Source of the DNA: Nitrospiraceae bacterium | GTDB taxonomy: Bacteria > Nitrospirota > Nitrospiria > Nitrospirales > UBA8639 | DNA length: 8,471 bases | Direction: 5' to 3' | Assembly (NCBI GenBank): GCA_003523945.1 | Contig: DOFS01000202.1 | Span: 1-8,471, forward strand | Shown: piece after piece, positions 1 to 4,865 of the stretch | Layout of the letters: each line of letters starts with the position of its first letter | Numbering within the stretch: the stretch's first letter is position 1 | The notes under the pieces: generated by a model | What the model saw: the letters and a program-made list of their open reading frames with translations, nothing else | What the model was told of the DNA's origin: nothing | The model's database searches: none | Made by a program: the position numbers and the translations under genes

Positions 1-378
1 CAGGAATTGGACCGTAACCTTCGGCGTTTCACCTCTCTCCTATGAGTTTTGTGCGTTCATCAGGCACACTTGATCTTTTCACCAGAGGTGGAACATTTTT
101 TTCGAACTCCGTATTGCCGTTACTTTCGCGTAGGTCTTGTGGTCGGGTCTCGCTAATACAACGCTGAAATCCTTCCTAGTCTACTAGTGTGCTTTGGGGG
201 AAGTTGATTTCAACCCAGTAGTTCATACTGGAAAAATTCTCGCCATTGGCCTGTCACACATGAGAAAAGGGAAGTATTACTTATGGGTAGCACTCTGTTC
301 TCTCACGATTATTTGCAATAATTCTTTAGCCCGCAGTTCAACGCACCGACGTTCGTTGATCCAAGTGGAAAAATTCCA
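1..378. other. Non-coding or decayed stretch at left edge
   Basis: I see no gene I can defend in this stretch. One plus-strand frame opens with ATG at 260 and reads MRKGKYYLWVALCSLTIIC followed by NNSLARS. This has the look of a signal peptide: a basic start, a hydrophobic core and a possible cut after SLA. There is no Shine-Dalgarno sequence before it, and the frame runs on to 571 across the 3' end of the polymerase gene on the other strand, where it shows no domain. It could be the start of an exported-protein gene whose remainder was lost, or chance. A short palindrome CTAGT-ct-ACTAG lies at 176-187. No clear terminator for the polymerase operon was found here. Confidence 0.4.
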
Positions 379-1152
379 TTATTTCACTTCCCCCACAAAC
401 ATCGAAATGTCCAACCTCCTTCGAGAGGTCTCACCTTTAAACATTAAGCCTTTTCGTTCTGGTGCATCCCCTCGTTCTCCGACATGCTGGGTAAAGGTCT
501 GCGCAACTAAGCTGGATCCGAGAAAGACCGTATGTTTGCCGTATCGCCCGCGCAACGTATCAATGGTATGATAGATCCGTTGAAACATTTCAATGTGGAG
601 GGGAGGATCAAACAGGTTCAGTTGAAGATTTCCATCTTCGTGTAACTTCCCTAGCATGACGCCCGTGGACCGATACTGCAACATTGGCGAAAACAGTTGG
701 TCAAACAGCGGTCGTAATGCATGAATCACTTCATGCGAAAACGCTGTCGGTCTGCTAAAACTGATTTCTAACCCAACATCCCGAAAATCCTGCGTCCGCA
801 GTAAACAGATCGCACTCCCAGCGACCAGATGATATCGCCGTATCTTCATACACGCGTTCTCGATGTTTTTGGGCAGTTGCGAAAAGACAAATCCTCGATC
901 GTTGGAGGGTGGTGAAAAGGTTTTGAATTTCTGCACCGACTGATAGGTCTCTTTTTCTTTCGTCTCTAAGGGCAGAACACTGATCCCGCGTAATTCCTGC
1001 CAAATTTCGTAAAAAGGTTTGGTCAGATGCTGTTGGATCCATCTCTCCGAAAGCTTGGCAAACTCTAACGCGGTGCGAATCCTGTTTTTGGCTAAATAGG
1101 CGGTGGTCTGTGCCCCGATGCCCCAGATTTTTTCAATGGGGAGTGTGCGCAA
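379..1152 (-). CDS. C-terminal fragment of UmuC-like polymerase (thumb HhH and little finger)
   Basis: This fragment is in the same frame as the catalytic piece upstream, separated from it only by TGA and six sense codons. It would need a TTG codon at 1152 to start independently, with no clear ribosome site, so it is more likely untranslated remnant or the tail of a read-through product. Residues 1-40 (LPIEKIWGIGAQTTAYLAKN) form the helix-hairpin-helix thumb element. The rest matches the little-finger and UmuC-type tail, including YRSTGVML and a late LNLFD segment. LNLFD resembles the beta-clamp-binding motif of UmuC-type polymerases and points to clamp recruitment in the ancestral protein. 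There are no further disruptions up to the TAA at 379-381, so the break is probably recent. Confidence 0.7.
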   Translation of the reverse strand: MRTLPIEKIWGIGAQTTAYLAKNRIRTALEFAKLSERWIQQHLTKPFYEIWQELRGISVLPLETKEKETYQSVQKFKTFSPPSNDRGFVFSQLPKNIENACMKIRRYHLVAGSAICLLRTQDFRDVGLEISFSRPTAFSHEVIHALRPLFDQLFSPMLQYRSTGVMLGKLHEDGNLQLNLFDPPLHIEMFQRIYHTIDTLRGRYGKHTVFLGSSLVAQTFTQHVGERGDAPERKGLMFKGETSRRRLDISMFVGEVK

Positions 1153-1170
1153 ATACCGATGAATCTCCCA

Positions 1171-1692
1171 TCACGGAATACAGGTCAAACCAGATGGCTT
1201 TTCCCATTTTGACCCAAGCTTCGCGACCACCTTTGTCGGCGCCAACCCCACAGAAAAGGTAAAGCCTAGTTCAACATCGAGGGCGTGTTTAATCCGTTCC
1301 GCAATCTGTTGATACGACCCTTTGAGTGGTCGCTGCAATCCGGTGATATCCGCGAAACATTCATCAATACTGTACCCTTCGACTTCTGAGGTATACCGCC
1401 GCACAATCGAGAACATGCGTTTCGACAAGAGACTATAGGTTTCAAAATCTGAGGGAAGCACTACCACCTGCGGACAGAATCGCTTAATCTCCGAGAGACG
1501 CATACCACCGGTTACGCCACAGGCTTTCGCCTCATAACTCATCGACGCCGCAATCCCTCGTTCCTTCCCTGTGACAACTGGTTTTCCTTTGAGCGCCGGA
1601 TCGCGCGATTGTTCAACGGCCGCAAAAAACGCATCGCCATCAATATGCAAAATCGCTTTAGGCAGATGCTGAATGGTGAGGGGGGACTCCAT
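1171..1692 (-). CDS. N-terminal fragment of UmuC-like polymerase (catalytic palm and fingers)
   Basis: This 173-residue piece is what would be translated from the polymerase start to the internal TGA. Near the start LHIDGDAFFAAVEQ (residues 15-28) supplies the first metal-binding aspartate (D18) and the steric-gate aromatic (F23). SIDECFAD (108-115) carries the second catalytic pair, D110 and E111. SVGLAPTKVVAKLGSKWEKP (147-166) is the conserved stretch leading out of the palm. All active-site residues of the family are therefore present. The start ATG sits one base past the lexA-like stop codon and has no obvious Shine-Dalgarno sequence of its own, so it is probably made by coupling. Without the little finger, activity is doubtful. 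A truncated protein could still bind the cleaved LexA/UmuD-like partner, but that is speculation. Confidence 0.8.
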   Translation of the reverse strand: MESPLTIQHLPKAILHIDGDAFFAAVEQSRDPALKGKPVVTGKERGIAASMSYEAKACGVTGGMRLSEIKRFCPQVVVLPSDFETYSLLSKRMFSIVRRYTSEVEGYSIDECFADITGLQRPLKGSYQQIAERIKHALDVELGFTFSVGLAPTKVVAKLGSKWEKPSGLTCIP

Positions 1693-1693
1693 C

Positions 1694-2266
1694 TCAATAT
1701 TTGCGAATCACGGCCGTCACGATTGCCGCAATCCGAATCTCTTCCTTCGGCACAATCGGGTGATATTTTCTATTGGCCGGTTCTAAGGTGACCTTTCTTC
1801 CTCTTTTCCGATAGGTCTTCATCGTCCATTCCCCATCGACTTCAGCAATGACTATTTCTCCTGACTTCGCGTGTTCCCGACGCTCTACCAACACCAAATC
1901 GCCAGGCATAATGCCGGCGTCAATCATCGAATCGCCTTTGACCTTTAACATGTACGTGGAGTCCTTGTTACTGCCTAAGTATTCCTCAAGACTGATTGTA
2001 TCCAGCAGTTCTTCTTCTGCGGGTGAGGGATAGCCGGCAATGACCGTGCCGAGCCATGGAATCTCATGAAAATATTTGGTGGGTAATAACCGGCCTCCCG
2101 CGTCTTTGGCTAAGCGGCCTTGTTCAATCAGTTTGTTGACGAGTTTCGACGCAGGGCTCTTGGATCGATAACGCATCAATTGCGCGATTTCTTGATACGA
2201 CGGCATCCGGTGATGCCGACGATAGAATCCCACAATCTTGGCAAATGACGTTGTTGGGGTTCGCAT
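1694..2266 (-). CDS. lexA: LexA-family SOS repressor with self-cleaving S24 domain
   Basis: This is a 190-residue LexA-type repressor. Residues 1-60 are a winged helix-turn-helix (MPSYQEIAQLMRYRSKSPAS is the recognition region), so it is a DNA-binding repressor and not a bare UmuD. The S24 peptidase half has the Ala77-Gly78 cleavage bond (TVIAGYP), nucleophile Ser113 in KGDSMIDAGI and Lys150 in WTMKTYRK. The Ser-Lys distance of 37 residues equals that of E. coli LexA. It should bind its own promoter and, when RecA filaments form on damaged DNA, cut itself and release the operon. I chose ATG at 2266 because alignment to LexA begins there and a promoter with an operator lies just upstream. The longer reading from TTG at 2308 would run through that promoter. 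There is no Shine-Dalgarno sequence before the ATG. The polymerase gene follows after one base. Given its partner it may also serve the UmuD role after cleavage. Confidence 0.92.
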   Translation of the reverse strand: MRTPTTSFAKIVGFYRRHHRMPSYQEIAQLMRYRSKSPASKLVNKLIEQGRLAKDAGGRLLPTKYFHEIPWLGTVIAGYPSPAEEELLDTISLEEYLGSNKDSTYMLKVKGDSMIDAGIMPGDLVLVERREHAKSGEIVIAEVDGEWTMKTYRKRGRKVTLEPANRKYHPIVPKEEIRIAAIVTAVIRKY

Positions 2267-2275
2267 GGGGGAGGA

Positions 2276-2305
2276 ATAGTAAGAGAACGATCGTACTCCT
2301 GTCAG
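2276..2305 (-). promoter_or_regulatory. Promoter of the lexA-umuC operon
   Basis: On the minus strand CTGACA (2305-2300) matches 5 of 6 bases of the sigma-70 -35 box. It is followed after 18 bases by TACTAT (2281-2276), a 4 of 6 match to the -10 box. The predicted transcription start falls within a few bases of the ATG at 2266, so the mRNA would be leaderless or nearly so. This agrees with the absence of a Shine-Dalgarno sequence. The spacer is filled by the palindrome listed separately. Confidence 0.7.
2283..2298. promoter_or_regulatory. Candidate LexA operator (SOS box)
   Basis: GAGAACGATCGTACTC is a 16-bp palindrome with a single mismatched pair. It sits exactly between the -35 and -10 boxes of the lexA-like promoter. 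Its core, GWAC-N4-GTWC, resembles the GAAC-N4-GTTC boxes of Gram-positive bacteria and the GTAC-type boxes of cyanobacteria, and differs from the enterobacterial CTGT-N8-ACAG. The position suits autorepression by blocking RNA polymerase. I did not find a second clear copy upstream of the SRAP gene. Confidence 0.7.
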
Positions 2306-2434
2306 CAATGGCGGAAAAATGCGTGGGAAATCAATGGTAAGAGCTTGATTGTTAAGCCAGATCCAGTATTCTCTTGTTGTCGACTGAGTTTAGGAGTTGG
2401 TGCGAAAAGCTCAGAAAGTAGGTAAGTGATCGAG

Positions 2435-2472
2435 AAAATGTAACACTTCGTTTAGAAGTAATGTTACATTTT
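2435..2472. repeat. Inverted repeat AAAATGTAACA / TGTTACATTTT
   Basis: Perfect 11-bp arms lie at 2435-2445 and 2462-2472, and the pairing continues inside as CTTC-gttta-GAAG, leaving a three-base bulge (taa). It could be a repressor operator or an extruding hairpin. It is not a transcription terminator for lexA, which runs away from it. The 10-mer AAAATGTAAC recurs at 3757-3766, just upstream of the SRAP gene, which favours a shared binding site. Confidence 0.6.
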
Positions 2473-2478
2473 GACAAG

Positions 2479-2515
2479 TTGACCGAAATCAAACGAGAAG
2501 AAATCATTCGGTCAA
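2479..2515. repeat. Inverted repeat TTGACCGAA / TTCGGTCAA
   Basis: Perfect 9-bp arms lie at 2479-2487 and 2507-2515, separated by 19 bases. The repeat begins six bases after the previous inverted repeat ends. The spacing puts the arm centres 28 bp apart, close to but not exactly three helical turns, so a dimeric regulator binding both arms is possible. The function is unknown. Confidence 0.5.
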
Positions 2516-2652
2516 ATATTCAACTATCATGACAGCGCTATAGATATATTATCTAACAAATTGATGGACATGGACTTTGTACACTGTGCCGTTTTGCTCT
2601 GCAGCAAACAAAGCCACTCATCATAGACGCTATTATTACCTGAGGATGTTCC

Positions 2653-3681
2653 ATGGAAATTCTGGACAAAGAGTTTAGGAAGATGTTGGCAGAAAAGTTA
2701 GAGCAGTATCCTGATAAAGGTGATGAGCTGGATATTGAAGGAATTATTTCTGATGTGACACCTGAAGCCGTAAATCTAATTAAAGACTCCCTGATGAATC
2801 GAGCACAAGAAATGCTTGCTGAAAAACGCAAAATTTCGAAGGAATTCGAGCAACGGAATATAAAGAAGTGGGCCGAGGCCTTCGATATTCTAGAAACTCA
2901 TATCGTGGTCTGTACTGAGGTTGGTGAGGAGTTTAACAACTCATACAGGCCTAAGGCGGTTGAAAATGACGACCTAGTTTTTGATCTTGTTGTTAGGCAC
3001 CATAATAGAGCATGCCATATATCTCAAGAGATATTGTGCCTTTTAAAGTCAGGCTATGCTGATGCAGCTCATGCGCGATGGCGGGCGCTTCACGAAGTAA
3101 ATGTTACAGGAATGTTTATAGCAAAACATGGTCAAGAATGTGCCGAGAGATTCTATTTCCATAATGTTGTTGATTCATATAACGGTATGATTGAGCACCA
3201 AAAATACGAAGAACGTTTGCAGGAGAAGGCGCCTACTCAAAAAGAAATTGATGAGTGTAAGGAACAATATGATGTATTCATAGAAAAATATGGCAAAAGG
3301 TTTTCAGGCCACTACGGCTGGGCATCCTACATTTTTCCAAATCATAAACGTGTCGGTTTCGCAGCTCTCGAAAAGGACGTAAGCCTAGATCACATGCGGC
3401 CGTACTACACGTGGGCGAGCCAGAATATACATGCTGGTTCAAAAGGAATGAGAAATCGACTAGGTTTATGCGAGACGAAAGAGGATGTCTTGCTTGTTGG
3501 ACAAAGTAATTCGGGCATGACAGATCCGGCCCATGCCACGGCCATTAGTCTTTGTCAGGTCACATCAACGCTCTTGGTACTAAAGCCTACTTTGGACCAT
3601 ATAATTTTAATGAAAGTAATGGTTGATTACGAAAATGAAGTGGGTGAGACCTTCCTGAAGGTAGGTCAAGAAAATTCATAA
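2653..3681 (+). CDS. DUF5677-family protein, cargo of a putative integron cassette
   Basis: This is a 342-residue soluble protein without signal peptide or membrane segment. The central part (about 115-260) matches the DUF5677 pattern: RHHNRACHISQEILCLLKSG, then a YADAAHARWRALHE block (135-148), later YTWASQNIHAG (252-262). Conserved Arg, His and Glu residues fall in the helices. Residues 1-80 are helical and highly charged, perhaps a coiled coil. The molecular function of the family is unknown. A Shine-Dalgarno GAGG lies seven bases before the ATG. The TAA stop lies inside the R'' end of an attC site, as is common for integron cassette genes. The gene is clearly AT-richer than the SOS genes on either side, which suggests separate origin. 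A stress or defence role would fit a cassette cargo, but nothing in the sequence shows it. Confidence 0.85.
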   Translation: MEILDKEFRKMLAEKLEQYPDKGDELDIEGIISDVTPEAVNLIKDSLMNRAQEMLAEKRKISKEFEQRNIKKWAEAFDILETHIVVCTEVGEEFNNSYRPKAVENDDLVFDLVVRHHNRACHISQEILCLLKSGYADAAHARWRALHEVNVTGMFIAKHGQECAERFYFHNVVDSYNGMIEHQKYEERLQEKAPTQKEIDECKEQYDVFIEKYGKRFSGHYGWASYIFPNHKRVGFAALEKDVSLDHMRPYYTWASQNIHAGSKGMRNRLGLCETKEDVLLVGQSNSGMTDPAHATAISLCQVTSTLLVLKPTLDHIILMKVMVDYENEVGETFLKVGQENS

Positions 3682-3753
3682 CAAGGCCATGAAGCATCGC
3701 ACCCTTAGGACGATGAAGCTCGCTTCGCTCGGTCGCCCATGGCAACGTTAGAG
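3676..3753 (+). other. Integron-type attC recombination site
   Basis: The ends pair as in an attC hairpin. TAAC (3679-3682, R'') pairs with GTTA (3747-3750, R'). AAG (3683-3685) faces AAC (3744-3746) as an unpaired central spacer. GCCATG (3686-3691, L'') pairs with CATGGC (3738-3743, L'). The 78-bp span lies within the known size range, and the interior (CATCG/CGATG at 3695-3699 and 3711-3715, then a GCTCGCTTCGCTCGG run) gives a variable terminal structure. The right core GTTAGAG misses the last consensus pyrimidine. No integrase gene is in the window, so this would be a solitary cassette or a cluster lacking its integrase. Confidence 0.78.
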
Positions 3754-3756
3754 CAA

Positions 3757-3811
3757 AAAATGTAACCGAATTCTCCATTCCGTAACAACCAATCACAATT
3801 CAAGGTAAAAT
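3757..3811 (+). promoter_or_regulatory. Putative promoter region of the SRAP gene
   Basis: GTAACA (3782-3787, 4 of 6 matches to the -35 box) and TAAAAT (3806-3811, 5 of 6 matches to the -10 box) are 18 bases apart. A start about seven bases downstream would fall at the ATG (3818), giving a leaderless mRNA. The only purine tract, AAGG at 3802-3805, is too far from the ATG for normal use. Upstream at 3757-3766 lies AAAATGTAAC, the same 10-mer as in the inverted repeat at 2435. No SOS box like that of lexA is evident. Confidence 0.4.
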
Positions 3812-3817
3812 CCCCTC

Positions 3818-4489
3818 ATGTGTGGTCGCTATACCCTCAGAAAATCGGGAATCGAACTCGCCGCTCCAAAGACGATGGTTCGATCGAGAATCAAACCCCG
3901 TTTTAACATTGCGCCCAGTCAGCAAATTCCGGTTTTTCGTGTGGGATTGGAAAGCCAACTTGAGTACCTGACCATGCAGTGGGGGTTGGTTCCTGCCTGG
4001 GCCAAAGAATCGAAGTCCAGTTACAGCATGATTAATGCGCGGGCCGAGACGGTTCGAACTAAGCCCTCATATCGAGGACCATTTAAAAACAGACGGTGCC
4101 TCATATCTACAGACGGCTGGTTCGAATGGCAAAAACACGACCAAGGCCCCAAACAACCCTACTTCTTTCATCTCTCCGATGCGGAACCGTTTTTCTTTGC
4201 TGGTCTTTGGGATCACTGGGAAGGCAAGGAGGGGGAAGAAGCAATCGATTCCTGTACGATCATTACCACGGACGCCAATCTGATTGCTGAACCGATCCAT
4301 CAACGTATGCCGGTGATTCTCAGTTCAAAGGACTATGACGCATGGTTAGATCCTACCTATGAGAACACAACCCAGCTCGAACAACTTCTCATCCCATATT
4401 CCTCAAACAAACTCACCTGTTATGCCGTCAGTTTAGTCGTTAATAATGCGCGCTATGACGGACAAAATTGCGTTGTGCCTCTAGAGTAA
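3818..4489 (+). CDS. yedK: SRAP-domain abasic-site shield protein (YedK/HMCES family)
   Basis: This 223-residue protein is full length for the family. It forms a thiazolidine cross-link with abasic sites in single-stranded DNA through its N-terminal cysteine, which protects them from breakage and error-prone repair. The protein begins MCGRYT, so Cys2 becomes the new N-terminus after methionine removal. Other family residues are present: FNIAPSQ (29-35), Asn73 in INARAET, Glu103 in GWFEW and His161 in IHQRMPV. The gene points away from lexA-umuC across the DUF5677 gene. In many bacteria SRAP genes sit with umuC or lexA genes, so the three form one damage-tolerance set. It converges on parR, with 36 bases between the stop codons. 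No Shine-Dalgarno sequence sits at a normal distance, so leaderless initiation is likely. Confidence 0.93.
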   Translation: MCGRYTLRKSGIELAAPKTMVRSRIKPRFNIAPSQQIPVFRVGLESQLEYLTMQWGLVPAWAKESKSSYSMINARAETVRTKPSYRGPFKNRRCLISTDGWFEWQKHDQGPKQPYFFHLSDAEPFFFAGLWDHWEGKEGEEAIDSCTIITTDANLIAEPIHQRMPVILSSKDYDAWLDPTYENTTQLEQLLIPYSSNKLTCYAVSLVVNNARYDGQNCVVPLE

Positions 4490-4525
4490 CACCCGTGTAT
4501 AAGAGTTTCCTGTGGCTCCTGAAGC

Positions 4526-4861
4526 CTAGCGCTGTCCCTTCGGTTTCAGTGGGATAGTGTCCAATGCGCGTTGAAGATTGTCGAGAGGATTCGGCGGGTG
4601 AGGTCTCTCTAGGGACTCAGTGTGAGGAGGCGACGTTTGTGGTACATCGAGTGGGAGAGGATCCTGAGGGAAGGGAACCTGTGAAGATGACGTGGGAGGT
4701 TTCTCTGACTTACTGCGTTTCATTCGAGCAACTAAGCCCTCGAGGAGAATTTCTTTTACCACGTTATTTCTTCGCCGTGCGGGGATACCGGTAATTAAAT
4801 CGTGGAGCTGGCAATCGGCTGAGTTGTATTTGGAGAGATAAAGGTACAAACGAGGCTTCAT
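4526..4861 (-). CDS. parR: ParR-like centromere-binding protein of the ParM partition system
   Basis: This 111-residue protein is encoded four bases after the parM stop, as expected for a partition adaptor. The N-terminal half resembles the ribbon-helix-helix fold of ParR/StbB proteins: a strand (KPRLYLYLSKY, 2-12), a helix (CQLHDLITGIPA) and then RRRNNVVKEILLEGL (29-43), with a basic patch. Residues 50-90 are rich in Pro and Ser and probably disordered. A short predicted helix, LDNLQRALDTI near the C-terminus, could be the part that contacts the end of the ParM filament, as the ParR tail does in plasmid R1. It should bind the AATTGGG iterons upstream of parM, repress the operon and link the element to the filament. 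The assignment rests on fold pattern and gene order, since ParR sequences diverge strongly. Confidence 0.75.
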   Translation of the reverse strand: MKPRLYLYLSKYNSADCQLHDLITGIPARRRNNVVKEILLEGLVARMKRSKSEKPPTSSSQVPFPQDPLPLDVPQTSPPHTESLERPHPPNPLDNLQRALDTIPLKPKGQR

Positions 4862-4865
4862 GGGG

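Larger units (their letters stand above)
379..1692 (-). pseudogene. umuC: UmuC-like Y-family DNA polymerase, interrupted by an in-frame TGA
   Basis: The whole locus reads as one 437-codon Y-family translesion polymerase, about the length of UmuC (422 residues in E. coli). It is broken only at codon 174 (TGA at 1171-1173). The frame does not shift: before the stop it reads KPSGLTCIP, after it WEIHRYLRTLPIEKIWGIG, which is the usual run from palm to thumb in this family with one residue replaced. A single-base change such as CGA to TGA would explain it. The gene starts one base after the lexA-like stop (TGA-g-ATG), so the two are co-transcribed and probably translationally coupled under SOS control. 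If the stop is genuine, the product has palm and fingers but no thumb or little finger and should not bind DNA properly. Alternatives are a sequencing error, or read-through giving small amounts of polymerase. Other genes here (the lexA-like gene, both genes of the 6247-7619 operon, and the DUF488-like gene) use TGA as a normal stop, so genome-wide recoding is unlikely. Confidence 0.85.
2306..2652. other. Intergenic region between lexA and the DUF5677 gene
   Basis: This gap of about 350 bases holds a perfect GTTRRRY core (GTTAAGC, 2351-2357), two inverted repeats (2435-2472 and 2479-2515) and an AT-rich stretch near 2535-2560. TTGACA at 2471-2476 is a perfect -35 box, but nothing close to a -10 box lies 16-18 bases after it. 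I therefore could not assign a promoter for the plus-strand gene. A small hairpin TTTGCT-ctgc-AGCAAA lies near 2593-2608. No coding frame was convincing. Confidence 0.5.

Noticed and set aside
366..378. TGGAA-aaa-TTCCA hairpin after the umuC stop as a terminator
   Set aside because: The stem is five base pairs, AT-rich and has no following T run on the minus strand.
194..571. 125-residue plus-strand frame as a real gene
   Set aside because: Its second half is antisense to the well-supported C-terminal end of UmuC and shows no domain. Only the signal-peptide-like start was kept as a weak observation.
1171..1173. TGA in the polymerase read as a reassigned codon (Trp, Gly or selenocysteine)
   Set aside because: Several other genes in the window, including lexA and the ExoVII-like gene, end with TGA at the expected length, and no selenocysteine element is evident downstream of the TGA.
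2267..2308. Longer LexA start at TTG 2308
   Set aside because: It would place the promoter and palindromic operator inside the coding region and adds 14 residues not found in LexA proteins.
2435..2472. Inverted repeat TGTAACA...TGTTACA as a second attC site
   Set aside because: It has TAAC and GTTA ends, but at under 40 bp it is too short, and the inner boxes and spacers do not match attC geometry.
2552..2645. ATCTAACAAATTGATGG as the left half of another attC
   Set aside because: The left core fits, but no complementary right half (CCATCAAT...GTTA type) follows within a suitable distance.
4490..4525. Bidirectional terminator between the SRAP and parR genes
   Set aside because: The only stem, GGCT/AGCC, has four base pairs and no T tract.
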